45,224 bases of DNA from Methylobacter sp. GTDB taxonomy: Bacteria > Pseudomonadota > Gammaproteobacteria > Methylococcales > Methylomonadaceae. This document shows, piece by piece, positions 27,414 through 36,436 of this stretch. Position 1 is the stretch's first letter; each line of letters starts with the position of its first letter. The stretch is taken from positions 1-45,224 of the forward strand of contig NZ_JAUXVR010000028.1 of NCBI RefSeq assembly GCF_030680395.1. The letters run 5' to 3'. The translations under genes were made by a program, and so were the position numbers. The notes below the pieces were generated by a model, which saw only the letters and a program-made list of their open reading frames with translations, had not been told where the DNA came from and did no database searches.

Positions 27414-27551
27414 TTAATTTTCGGAGAGCTTATGCACATAGACATGGCCCGCACAATGTGCAAATGAAATATTGAGAACTCTTCTCAGTAATCCCCAATT
27501 CACCATTAACGGTCTATCGTCGAATCCGTTATAGATCCACCTGAAAAATCG
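27414..27551 (-). pseudogene. C-terminal remnant of an unidentified coding sequence
   Basis: A 45-codon open stretch with no start, bounded upstream by TGA (27552-27554) and ending in TAA (27414-27416), reads FFRWIYNGFDDRPLM, then NWGLLRRVLNISFAHCAG and HVYVHKLSEN. Composition and the WGxLRR...VYVHKL ending look like the C-terminus of a GT-C-like membrane protein, but I recognise no specific family. Likely the tail of a gene deleted when the adjoining cassette was inserted. Confidence 0.4.
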
Positions 27552-27555
27552 TCAA
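27528..27555 (-). promoter_or_regulatory. Candidate sigma70 promoter for gtrA-gtrB
   Basis: TTGACG (27550-27555) and TATAAC (27528-27533) are spaced by 16 bp on the minus strand, about 130 bases upstream of gtrA. The match is strong, but it overlaps the start of the coding remnant, so it may have arisen by decay or by chance. Confidence 0.35.
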
Positions 27556-27759
27556 GTTTTTTAACATTGCTGGCAATTAACAGAACTAGTCTCCGCGGTG
27601 ACTAGACCTTGGATCACGCATCCAGTTTGCTAGTGTTTAATTGCAAAAATTAGCTATTCTATTTTTTCAATTAATATATTGTTTTTCAATATTAATTTTA
27701 TTAAAAAGTACGATTTTAATTAATGCAATTAAGCACTAGTATTTTCAAAATAACCCATG

Positions 27760-29337
27760 TTATAGTTTTTTGAGCAAAGCCCAGCCTCCCACACGCGAGA
27801 CTTCTTTATAGTTTGCTGATATGACAGGGGCTATACACTCATTTGCCAATACTGCATCATCACCGTACCTAATTGCAGACAATATTTTAATGCCTGGAAT
27901 CGCTCCCTCTGCCTGCACCATAATGAAGTCACTATGCCCAACACCTAGAGGAAAATAATTCACCTTATTCCCATGCAGATACCATGCTGCCATGCCCCAT
28001 TCTGACGTTGTTACCGTTGCACCTATGGGTACATTTTTAGCTATCTCGTCAAACTGTGATTTTTGTCCCCGAGTAAACGATGCCACTTCGGCTCGACCGA
28101 AATAATCCCAAAGTGAAATAAAGACCGACTGACCCTTATAGAAATGTGGCACTAATATCAATAACGTTACTGCGATACCTGCAGTAATAGGGAGAACCAA
28201 TCTATGAATTGCAACATCAATTCTTTCGGCATAAGTATCTTGCGTATTAGCAATCGCTATCAGAAATGCCCCCATTAAAAATCCGTAATAATGGCTATGG
28301 TAGTGCGTAAGCCAGCCATTCTTTTCTGCACCGCCCATCGTCACCAAACAATTTATTGCGACAATGGGCAGCACTGCGACAAACACTCTAGGCGCAAACA
28401 ATGCGGGCAACACCAGCAGCACCAAGTTAAACAACAAATATTCGCCTACCCCAGCTATTTTTGCAGCATAAACAAAACTTTGCCAATGAAGCAACCCAGC
28501 CTGCACCCCCCCATTATCTGTAGACCCGCCCCAAAAATATAAGTAACTAAATGTATAGACAGAACATAACATCGCGAAACCAATTATTACAGCTCGTCTT
28601 TTAATTGAAGTTCGGGCGAACAGCGAGTAACCCACCGAAAAAATAACGATAGTGACCATATTTCTTTCTGATGTTAGCCCACCCAACACCCCAAATAGAA
28701 ATGCCAAAAGAAGATAGCGACGCGATTCACTAACAAGGTTAGTATCAACCTTAAAATACTGATGCACATGCAGTACATACAACAATGCAAAGGGGATAAA
28801 AAATCTATCTGTGTAAAACTGTCCGCCACTTGAAATTTGCCATGCGGGGTGAATCATACATATTGCTGCCGCTAAAATAGAAACCGCAACAGAGACGCCG
28901 GATTTTCTGAGAAAAAAATAGGCCACGCAGGGAATAATTGCAAAAGTTAGGGCCATAAATGCCGAGAGCGCTTTTAATGCACCTATCTTCGCTGCAAAGG
29001 GGGCAATCAGATACAGAATGATGTATGCATGCAGAGATGACAGCCAATTGTATGGGTCTGAGGTAAACATTCCCGCCACCAAATCGTGTTGGCAGTAAAC
29101 CGTAAGCGGCGCAGTACCTAATTTTATCACTGCCCAGTTTTGAGCCAATATCTCACTTGTTGGCGGCAGACCCTTAGCCAAATTGGAAACCACTTCGATT
29201 AAAAATGCCGTGTCACCGTAACTGTAAGGCATCATCGACTTGTAATAAGCAAACAACAACCCAAACAGCAACGTCGTTAGCAGATAGACAACGACAGATT
29301 CCGTTATCTTAATCTTGCTTGCGAGAATATTTCTCAT
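27760..29337 (-). CDS. polytopic membrane protein, GT-C-like (paralogue of 14821-16482)
   Basis: A 525-residue protein with about ten membrane segments. An early loop carries MPYSYGDTAFLIEVVSNLAK, the middle has GGQFYTDRFFIPFALL and GGLTSERNMVT, and GGAEKNGWLTHYHSHYYGF precedes the last membrane segments; a soluble tail of about 110 residues follows. These segments match the protein at 14821-16482 and resemble DUF2079-type proteins. It lies between two gtrA genes and is a good candidate for the GtrC-like periplasmic transferase of one of them. Confidence 0.68.
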   Translation of the reverse strand: MRNILASKIKITESVVVYLLTTLLFGLLFAYYKSMMPYSYGDTAFLIEVVSNLAKGLPPTSEILAQNWAVIKLGTAPLTVYCQHDLVAGMFTSDPYNWLSSLHAYIILYLIAPFAAKIGALKALSAFMALTFAIIPCVAYFFLRKSGVSVAVSILAAAICMIHPAWQISSGGQFYTDRFFIPFALLYVLHVHQYFKVDTNLVSESRRYLLLAFLFGVLGGLTSERNMVTIVIFSVGYSLFARTSIKRRAVIIGFAMLCSVYTFSYLYFWGGSTDNGGVQAGLLHWQSFVYAAKIAGVGEYLLFNLVLLVLPALFAPRVFVAVLPIVAINCLVTMGGAEKNGWLTHYHSHYYGFLMGAFLIAIANTQDTYAERIDVAIHRLVLPITAGIAVTLLILVPHFYKGQSVFISLWDYFGRAEVASFTRGQKSQFDEIAKNVPIGATVTTSEWGMAAWYLHGNKVNYFPLGVGHSDFIMVQAEGAIPGIKILSAIRYGDDAVLANECIAPVISANYKEVSRVGGWALLKKL

Positions 29338-29349
29338 TAGATGAACCTA

Positions 29350-29721
29350 TTATTTAAAAGAGAATTTTGAAGTGATCCAGTACATCAGCAAGAATAATGA
29401 AATGTCTGAGGCCGCCTTCGCGTAAATTGGATTGGGCAATATGAACATGATGCCATACAAGGCGGCGGAAGACATTGGTGTATAGAACAGCGCTAAACCG
29501 AAATATTTAATAGCATGCTTTCCAATATCTTTCCTCTCTTTGATCGAATAGGTGAAATGCCGGTGCGCAAAGAAACCAAAGATTGCGGCGACGATTTTGA
29601 TCAGGCCATTGGCCACTACGGGTTTGTAAGCCAAACTCATCAGAAGAATATAGCCCCCAAAGTCTATACCGTACGCAACTCCCGCCACTATTCCATATCT
29701 TAAAAAAACGATTCTGTTCAT
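29350..29721 (-). CDS. GtrA family membrane protein (second copy)
   Basis: A 123-residue, four-segment membrane protein: FLRYGIVAGVAYGIDFGGYI at the N-terminus, the FGFFAHRHFTYS motif near 48-59, and YWITSKFSFK at the end, all typical of GtrA. It lies 12 bp before the GT-C-like gene and 16 bp after the acetyltransferase gene. Probable flippase for the sugar loaded by the GT2 at 30325-31371. Confidence 0.85.
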   Translation of the reverse strand: MNRIVFLRYGIVAGVAYGIDFGGYILLMSLAYKPVVANGLIKIVAAIFGFFAHRHFTYSIKERKDIGKHAIKYFGLALFYTPMSSAALYGIMFILPNPIYAKAASDISLFLLMYWITSKFSFK

Positions 29722-29737
29722 TTTTTGTTGAATTCCG

Positions 29738-30322
29738 TTACGCCAAATCCTGTTTGCATGCCATGTCTCGTCGATCTTTTATTTTTCTAGCCGGCACTCC
29801 CACATAAACAGAGTATTCTTCTGTATCTTTGGTAACTATCGCATTAGCACCGATTACTGTCCCCTTGGCCAAGGTAATACCAGGCATGATAACTGCACCT
29901 GCGCCTATCCATACATCATCATTTATTACAATTTTCTTCGGTCTTACTAATCGTGAAAATATTGGCGGCTGAGCACCATTAATTGGATGTTCGCCTGATG
30001 AAATCGTGACGTTGTTGCCTATCAATACATGATTTCCAAATTGAATGCCTCCTACGCCATTAATATAAGTGCCGCTATTGATGCCAAGGTGCGTCCCCGA
30101 AACTATTCGTTCAGCATGAATAATTGTAACTCGTGGCTGTATCCAGGCAAATCCGTCTATTTGCTTAAAAAATAGCTTGCTGGCGCTGGCGCGTAAAGCG
30201 ACGCCCAAAATGGTTGGCACCACCGACAACAATCCCATAACCAGGGATTCCAGTTCCAATCTAACTATGGTTGACAGCGAATAACAACGCGCTTTCTCAA
30301 TTAAAAATTTTATGTATTCCAT
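29738..30322 (-). CDS. hexapeptide-repeat (left-handed beta-helix) acyltransferase
   Basis: A 194-residue WbbJ/maltose-acetyltransferase-type protein. The hexapeptide series runs from about residue 60 to 170 (IVSGTHLGINSGTYIN, HVLIGNNVTISSGEHPI, VWIGAGAVIMPGITL, GTVIGANAIVTKD) and ends YVGVPARKI. The His in SSGEHPI is the probable catalytic base. It would O- or N-acetylate a sugar from acetyl-CoA; the Fuc4N amine made by the RffA-like enzyme is one candidate acceptor. It starts 2 bp after the GT2 stop. Confidence 0.88.
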   Translation of the reverse strand: MEYIKFLIEKARCYSLSTIVRLELESLVMGLLSVVPTILGVALRASASKLFFKQIDGFAWIQPRVTIIHAERIVSGTHLGINSGTYINGVGGIQFGNHVLIGNNVTISSGEHPINGAQPPIFSRLVRPKKIVINDDVWIGAGAVIMPGITLAKGTVIGANAIVTKDTEEYSVYVGVPARKIKDRRDMACKQDLA

Positions 30323-30324
30323 GT

Positions 30325-31371
30325 CTAACCCAATCGATTTCGGTCATGATCGTTAATAGATATTTTGCTCGATCGTATACGCAAGTGAAGTGCATATCTT
30401 GGAATGTTGGCAATATCATAGCCAAGAAACGCCAACACCAGCTGCATCCCCATAAGAATGGGTAAAGCCGCCAACATAACAGTGCCTGCCGGGGTAACAG
30501 CGCCTTCCTGCGCTGACTCAAACCAGTGGTACCCTCCAAATCCAGTGCCTAACAAGAGCAGAAGCAGTCCTACCGGCAGCTCTATCGAAGCCAATGATAA
30601 ATCGCGTAAATAATAATTATAAAAAATCCGCTTCATGAAGTTCCGTGAATGTTTGAACAGAAATTCGCCGATGATTTTCGATATTTTTAAGTTGCTGACT
30701 TCATCGCCATACTTTGCATCTATCGGCACATCGATCACTACGGCGCGTAGCGTGTTGAGTCTAAACAGCATATCGGTCTCAAAAAAATAGCGGCGACTAA
30801 TTTTTCCAAATGGTAAATGTTTTGCAACACTAGCGTGGATCGCAGTATAACCATTAGTAGGATCAAACAAATCCCAATACCCTGAAGACAGTTTTGTCAT
30901 CAATGACAACATGGCATTGCCGAACAGTCGCACCTTGGGCATAGCATGAATTTCTTCGAGATCAAAGAACCGGTTGCCCTTGGTATAGTCGGCTTCCCCC
31001 GCAAGAATGGGGCCTACAAAACTTAAAATCAGAGAAGGATCCATCTGACCATCGCCATCGATTTTAACGATGACATCTGCTCCATCTGCAATCGCGGAAC
31101 GGTAACCTGTCATCACGGCACCGCCTACACCTTGGTTGCATTCGTGATAAATGACCCGAACACGCTGATCCAAGCAATGCGCCTCAACGTGTTTCCCTGA
31201 GCCATCCGGACAGGCGTCATCTATTGCGTAGATTCGGCACACCTCATTCCCGATGCTGGCGATTACGTCCAGAATGTGTCGTGTGACTTTGTAGCAAGGA
31301 ATAACGACAGCGATACGACTGTTGCTAATCGAGGTTTGAACTGCTTCTTGGCTTGATGTCGTAATATTCAT
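30325..31371 (-). CDS. polyprenyl-phosphate GT2 glycosyltransferase
   Basis: A 348-residue dolichol-phosphate-mannose-synthase-like enzyme: IAVVIPCYKVTRHI, IYAIDDACPDGSG, IVKIDGDGQMDPSLI (acidic metal-binding motif), DPTNGYTAIH and two C-terminal membrane segments. It loads a sugar on a polyprenyl phosphate. ATG 31371 overlaps the stop of the 830-residue gene (ATGA). With the second GtrA and a GT-C-like protein it forms a three-component glycosylation module. Confidence 0.9.
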   Translation of the reverse strand: MNITTSSQEAVQTSISNSRIAVVIPCYKVTRHILDVIASIGNEVCRIYAIDDACPDGSGKHVEAHCLDQRVRVIYHECNQGVGGAVMTGYRSAIADGADVIVKIDGDGQMDPSLILSFVGPILAGEADYTKGNRFFDLEEIHAMPKVRLFGNAMLSLMTKLSSGYWDLFDPTNGYTAIHASVAKHLPFGKISRRYFFETDMLFRLNTLRAVVIDVPIDAKYGDEVSNLKISKIIGEFLFKHSRNFMKRIFYNYYLRDLSLASIELPVGLLLLLLGTGFGGYHWFESAQEGAVTPAGTVMLAALPILMGMQLVLAFLGYDIANIPRYALHLRIRSSKISINDHDRNRLG

Positions 31372-33860
31372 TGTCGTAGTGAATTACTTTTAAATTCTAA
31401 AGGGATTGACGAATGCCCAGTGACATATACCTCTGCATTAACGGTACTTAAAGGAGCTGCAACTTCCATTGCATGTTCAGACCAGGCTGGCGTGCACTCA
31501 AAAGTCTTAATGTCCGTACTGATAAACTGTCCGTTACTATCGAACCAGTTAATCTGAACACGGCCCAATGCCGCCTCTTTAGCGCAGCGGGCGCTAACCG
31601 TATTAAGATAACGTCGGCCAGCAGTAACTGCCACTTTTTGGCTTACAGGGGAGTCAACACTTGTCAGGATAACGCCTGTGTTTGCATCATATTTTGTGTT
31701 GGCCGCCAAAACCCAACCGTTAATAGATGTAAAATCAGGATTGGTTAGCAACTCGGTCTTAAAATCGGAATTGATTTTAATTTTTCGAACACTAAATGTG
31801 CCATATTCTGCAATCTTCTCAGTTGCCTTTTCAATAAGAGCTTGTTTTTTTAGGCCATCCTCACCTGGGCAACAATTAACGCCATTCCAATTCGCATCCA
31901 GGATGACATAATTGACGCCCCGCTTCAGTAAAATATCTGAGACATCCTGCTCTGCATGGATTGAAATAACTTCTCTCTGAAACACAAAATTATACCAACA
32001 CGGGTACAGCGCATCCGCCGAAATCCCTGCCGCTAATGGCTCGGCAAAGACCGCAACCGGGGTTTGTTCGACATTAAGCTGATTGACTAATTTAACCGCA
32101 CTTTTAATTGGCACTCGAGCCTGCAAATACCTTTCCCTGCTGGATTGATCCGGAATCGATTTGAGAGCAAAATCCGGATAAAATGCGCCCGCATTAAAAA
32201 AAAGAAGATTTAAAACCACGGTAATTACTGCCGCAACACTCCATAAATGACTGATCAGCGACCTCGCCGAAAGTGCTGAGCCTAACGCCACACCCATGGC
32301 AGCTATCAATATTATCAATGAAGGGAAAGCATATCGTAAATAGCTTTGCGAGCTGAAAACCATTGCAAAAGAAAATATTCCAATCAGAAGTACGGCGATA
32401 GCCCTAAACCGCTTAAAGGCAATTAGTGTGATAACAGCAGGAACAAATAACAATAACCATTGAAATCCAGAAGCCCCGGCATTGGCCTCCAGGTATTTTC
32501 CTGATTCAAATGTCACTCTATAAATAACGTCCCATGTAATGCCTAAGGTATATAAAGGATTATAAAAATTTTCGGAAGTGATGTAATAAGGCGATTGAAA
32601 TATCTTATTATACAAAGGAAAAACCGGGTTCCCTGCTAGCCACCAAGCTGTCGCATAAGGGATGACGCCAATCGCCAGGAATAGGCTCAAGCCAAGCACC
32701 AAATAGGGTAGACTGGCGGCCTTGTACCACGTCTTGTATCGCCAAGCCAGCAGCAGCAGCAGCCCTGGCAATGTTGTAAAAGTCACCGCTTTTGCAGCCA
32801 GCGCGCATCCGAGCAAAAAACCGGCAACAGGCAATTCAAATCTTGGCTTGCCTGAAGTTGAGCAAGAACTGAGAATTGCCAACACCCCCCCAATAACAAA
32901 CGAGGCCCAAACCGACTCAATATATAAGCTGGAACCTTCAGTAAAAGTTAGTGGCATCGATAAGAAAATAAGAACAGCCCACCTTGCACCAGCGGCCGAT
33001 CCACCTGCCCATATTACGATGCAGCGTACCAGCCATCCGAGAACAAAAATAAATCCAACATTGATTAACCGAGCCGCCGGTTCGTCGGCCAACATGTAAC
33101 CAATAGAGAAAATCCAGTCGCCCAGCATAGGCATCACTGCCCATACATAGGTACCGGCATCGAAACCCCATTGGTGACGTAGCGACAGATGCCCGGGGAT
33201 AAACAGGTGCATTGCCAGAGAGTCGAACCCAACTTCCGGCATCAAAGCGACAACGAAATAAACCAATGCGACAACCGCAATCGCCACATCAAGCGCATTT
33301 AAGCCAAACCCAACAGGATTATTTTTGTTAACGCATGCGAGAAAACTTTTGCTTTCTGCTACAACCATGCGCCATCCAAGCGCTAGCGGTAATGCAAGAG
33401 CGACTCCATATACCCCCGGATAATTCAAGGGAAAATGAGCAAGCAGCCCGACAGCCGTGCCATAAACGCCAGCCCCAATCAGAAAACAATTAAGCCAAGT
33501 TGCGCCGTTGATCTTTAGTTTACCCAGCAGCCAGTAGCCCAATATCGAGGACGCGCCGACAAACCAGAGGGTTACTAGCAAAGGCCAAAGAGCACCGGCA
33601 CCTATAGCCAAAAATACAGCAACCGCCATCGCTGCCAGACTGGCGTTCAGGTGCAGCATCCTCACTATCAGACTGACGATAATAGCCGCAACCACTAAAA
33701 AGCCAAAAAATCTAAACTGTGCGCCTGTATCTGACAAGGGGATTGACTGCGGCCACGATAAATTGAAAAGTCCTATTGCCGTTAGAATAAAGCCTGAAAC
33801 CAGGGCGATTGTAATTAATATTTTTGAATACGGTTTGTAAAAACTATCCGGCTTTATCAT
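31368..33860 (-). CDS. large GT-C-like membrane glycosyltransferase with C-terminal carbohydrate-binding-like domain
   Basis: An 830-residue protein. Residues 1-580 hold about 14 membrane segments, with an extracytoplasmic MPEVGFDSLAMHLFIPGHLSL resembling the acidic first loop of GT-C enzymes. Residues about 580-700 are soluble and cysteine-containing (NGVNCCPGEDG). Residues about 704-830 look like a beta-sandwich of the CBM4/9 kind: LLTNPDFTSINGW, SQKVAVTAGRRYLNTV, RVQINWFDSNGQ. Such a domain could hold the growing glycan in the periplasm. Both ends overlap neighbours as ATGA. The fold of the last domain is inferred from pattern only. Confidence 0.7.
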   Translation of the reverse strand: MIKPDSFYKPYSKILITIALVSGFILTAIGLFNLSWPQSIPLSDTGAQFRFFGFLVVAAIIVSLIVRMLHLNASLAAMAVAVFLAIGAGALWPLLVTLWFVGASSILGYWLLGKLKINGATWLNCFLIGAGVYGTAVGLLAHFPLNYPGVYGVALALPLALGWRMVVAESKSFLACVNKNNPVGFGLNALDVAIAVVALVYFVVALMPEVGFDSLAMHLFIPGHLSLRHQWGFDAGTYVWAVMPMLGDWIFSIGYMLADEPAARLINVGFIFVLGWLVRCIVIWAGGSAAGARWAVLIFLSMPLTFTEGSSLYIESVWASFVIGGVLAILSSCSTSGKPRFELPVAGFLLGCALAAKAVTFTTLPGLLLLLAWRYKTWYKAASLPYLVLGLSLFLAIGVIPYATAWWLAGNPVFPLYNKIFQSPYYITSENFYNPLYTLGITWDVIYRVTFESGKYLEANAGASGFQWLLLFVPAVITLIAFKRFRAIAVLLIGIFSFAMVFSSQSYLRYAFPSLIILIAAMGVALGSALSARSLISHLWSVAAVITVVLNLLFFNAGAFYPDFALKSIPDQSSRERYLQARVPIKSAVKLVNQLNVEQTPVAVFAEPLAAGISADALYPCWYNFVFQREVISIHAEQDVSDILLKRGVNYVILDANWNGVNCCPGEDGLKKQALIEKATEKIAEYGTFSVRKIKINSDFKTELLTNPDFTSINGWVLAANTKYDANTGVILTSVDSPVSQKVAVTAGRRYLNTVSARCAKEAALGRVQINWFDSNGQFISTDIKTFECTPAWSEHAMEVAAPLSTVNAEVYVTGHSSIPLEFKSNSLRQ

Positions 33861-34969
33861 TTTGCTTCCCTTTCTGCTGCCAATCCCGCATAGACGCCGC
33901 TATCAACTTCAATGAACTCAACCAAAAGATAACGGGTATCTGGCGGCAGGTTGCTGACTACTTCCTTCAGATTAATTTCATTGGTGCGGGCGCGGTATAT
34001 CTTTTTAAAATAAACCCATATTCCTGAACGGAGCATCCCATCAAAAAAACTGTCGCCAAAAACAACGATCGGTTGCAATTCACTGCCGGTCGGCTCTTTG
34101 GCTTCGTAAATCCATTCAAAAGGCGGTTTATGATCGACATAGTTGTAAGGAGGCTGAACCCAGTTCGGTTTTACGAACAAAGCATTCTCGGTGGGCGGAA
34201 AAAAAATCGGCATGAACATAGCCTCTCCGCCGCTTAATGGCTTTTCTTCGATTTCAAGCTTATGTGTCCATACGGGATTGGTTTTCCCTTCCAATTTGCC
34301 AATCTCGTTTACGAGCGTACGGGTAACCTCAAACGCTGCCGGATCATTCCAGTGAAAGTCGGTCTTATGAAAAACATTCCGCTTGCTTGCTATCTCCTTC
34401 AAGATCGTAGCGCTATCGATGAAAGTGATTTCCTTCATCGATCTCAACCGATCCTGAAGCAGATCTACTTGGCGCGGCTTGGGCAATTGTTTGGCTATGC
34501 TTGGCAAATGCTCTGAATAATAGACATCCTTCATCGGGGTGATCATCATGATGAGTTTGATACCCCGTGCTTCAAGTGCCAAAGCAAGCTGGCGGGTTCC
34601 TTCTATGACCGCGTCAGCTTCTGTTCGCAGATTAAGCTCAACCTTGGGTTGTTGATCATCCACCACGCTTCGATAGAAAAGCCAGCCGTCACTGCCGACA
34701 TGTACTCGGGTCGACATACCGAATACCGAGTAATCAAGCTGCGTTTTAGAGCGAATCAGGAAATCGCGGAAACCATAATGATCGTTGAACCACTTAACGG
34801 CGTCTCCAGCATATTGACCGATCTCGCTCCAGGACTTCAGGACAGGAACAGGGGCTAACTTCCTGTTTTCTTCCAGCGCCGGCTGACGAGGAAAACCAGT
34901 AACCATCTGCACCATCGGCATCCAAATTAAAAGCATGAAACCGATTAAGAAAACCAATCTAAACATCAT
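33857..34969 (-). CDS. AlgJ/AlgX-like SGNH-type acetyltransferase/hydrolase
   Basis: A 370-residue protein with an N-terminal signal-anchor (MMFRLVFLIGFMLLIWMPM) and a periplasmic domain. The AlgJ/AlgX signature is present: WFNDHYGFRDFLI, a WLFYR segment, TDFHWND with Asp 204 and His 206, and VVFGDSFFDGM with the catalytic Ser 307. Such proteins take acetyl groups handed over by an AlgI-type MBOAT and O-acetylate the polysaccharide. The MBOAT gene is immediately upstream (9-bp gap, AGGA before the ATG), and the 830-residue gene overlaps the stop. Confidence 0.9.
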   Translation of the reverse strand: MMFRLVFLIGFMLLIWMPMVQMVTGFPRQPALEENRKLAPVPVLKSWSEIGQYAGDAVKWFNDHYGFRDFLIRSKTQLDYSVFGMSTRVHVGSDGWLFYRSVVDDQQPKVELNLRTEADAVIEGTRQLALALEARGIKLIMMITPMKDVYYSEHLPSIAKQLPKPRQVDLLQDRLRSMKEITFIDSATILKEIASKRNVFHKTDFHWNDPAAFEVTRTLVNEIGKLEGKTNPVWTHKLEIEEKPLSGGEAMFMPIFFPPTENALFVKPNWVQPPYNYVDHKPPFEWIYEAKEPTGSELQPIVVFGDSFFDGMLRSGIWVYFKKIYRARTNEINLKEVVSNLPPDTRYLLVEFIEVDSGVYAGLAAEREAK

Positions 34970-34978
34970 TGCGTTTCC

Positions 34979-36391
34979 TTAAAATCGAAAGTAAATAAAG
35001 GGGTTGAAACCGTTCGCTGCAATCAGTATGCAGGAGTAAGCCATCAGAGTCATCGCAGTGGCCCCCTGTATGCCTGTCACCATCCACCCGGACACACCCA
35101 TGAAACGGAGGCGCTCCATCGGAAATATCGCACAAACCGAGGCGACCAGCAGGAATGTAATTTTGTCCGGCCCCAAGAGAATTGGAATCGTCTGCATAGT
35201 TGTCTGGTGAGAGCCGATATTTGACATAACAGTCAAATAGTCGATCGCCACAGGTACGCTGGACGCCCTGAAAAAGACCCAGCCTATCATCACCAAAAAG
35301 AACGTTAATGCTTGACCTGCCCAGCCCGATGTCGCAAACCCATGGCGAGCAAGAAGCTCCCGCTCAATAATGAGTAAAACGCCATGATAAATACCCCAAA
35401 TAATAAAACCATAGGAGGCACCGTGCCATAAACCGCAGAGAAAGAAAATAATGAACAGGTTGACGAGAGTCCGAACTCGCCCGGCCCGATTACCGCCAAG
35501 AGGGATATAGAGATAATCCCGGAACCAGCGTGATAACGTCATGTGCCAACGGCGCCAGAATTCGGTAATGTTTCGTGACCGATAGGGCTGATTGAAGTTC
35601 TGAGGAAACTCGAAACCCATCATCCGACCCAGACCGATCGCCATATCGGAATAACCGGAAAAATCAAAATATATTTGCAGGGAATATGCAAACGCGCCGA
35701 GCCAGGCAATCCCGGTGGTCAATTCACTGTGCGGCAAAGCAAATATGCTATCGGCGACGTTCCCTACGCTATCAGCCAAAATGATCTTCTTGCTAAGCCC
35801 GATTACAAAGCTGATGAAACCCGAGTAGATCTGGTCGAGCCGCACCTTTCTATCGCGAACCACATCAACGATCTCGGAGTAGCGCACGATAGGTCCGGCA
35901 ATAAGCTGCGGAAAATTTGCCATATACATGCCGAAGTCCACCAACGACGACGCAGGTTTGACCTTGTGATTATAAACGTCAAGAAGATAAGAAATAGCAT
36001 GGAACGTAAAGAACGAAACCCCGGCCGGGAGCAGAATTTGCGAGACCTCAAAATGCGCGTTGCTGCTGATCAATGAGGCCGCATCGTTTACCGATTGAAC
36101 GAAAAACATCCAATATTTGTAGTACAACAACGGCATCAGATTTACGACTATGCCTATAGTGAGAGCCGATTTTCTTGCAATACCGGATGACTTGCAAAAG
36201 TACAGTGCCATCAAATAATTAAAAACGATGGATCCGCACAAAATGCTTGTGAGGATGCCGCCATCGGTAAAGTAGAAAAGCAGACTTGCAACCAGAATTA
36301 CCCCATTCCTGAAGCGTGACGGAGTAGCAAAATACACTGCCATAAATATTGGCAGAAAACCGAAAATGAACGCTGAAGAACTGAATGCCAT
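34979..36391 (-). CDS. AlgI-like MBOAT O-acyltransferase
   Basis: A 470-residue polytopic MBOAT protein. The AlgI core is clear: FPQLIAGPIVRYSEI (160-174), YFDFSGYSDMAIGLG (241-255), RNITEFWRRWHMTLSRWFRDYLY split around His 283, and FLCGLWHGASYGF with the invariant catalytic-type His 323. It moves acetyl groups from cytoplasmic acetyl-CoA across the inner membrane to the AlgJ-like partner. First gene of a tightly packed series running down to 27760. Confidence 0.94.
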   Translation of the reverse strand: MAFSSSAFIFGFLPIFMAVYFATPSRFRNGVILVASLLFYFTDGGILTSILCGSIVFNYLMALYFCKSSGIARKSALTIGIVVNLMPLLYYKYWMFFVQSVNDAASLISSNAHFEVSQILLPAGVSFFTFHAISYLLDVYNHKVKPASSLVDFGMYMANFPQLIAGPIVRYSEIVDVVRDRKVRLDQIYSGFISFVIGLSKKIILADSVGNVADSIFALPHSELTTGIAWLGAFAYSLQIYFDFSGYSDMAIGLGRMMGFEFPQNFNQPYRSRNITEFWRRWHMTLSRWFRDYLYIPLGGNRAGRVRTLVNLFIIFFLCGLWHGASYGFIIWGIYHGVLLIIERELLARHGFATSGWAGQALTFFLVMIGWVFFRASSVPVAIDYLTVMSNIGSHQTTMQTIPILLGPDKITFLLVASVCAIFPMERLRFMGVSGWMVTGIQGATAMTLMAYSCILIAANGFNPFIYFRF

Positions 36392-36436
36392 ACTGATAAT
36401 ACCTTGATTTTTAGCTGCTTTGACAGCATCATTTTG

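Larger units (their letters stand above)
27390..27759. other. AT-rich intergenic region upstream of gtrA
   Basis: These 370 bp hold a decayed coding fragment (27414-27551), a promoter-like pair (27528-27555), a hairpin with arms ctagtc/gactag around ccgcgg near 27586-27605, and an imperfect AT-rich inverted repeat near 27670-27700. It is one of the few real breaks in the long minus-strand gene series and probably marks a junction between two glycosyltransferase cassettes. Confidence 0.55.
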
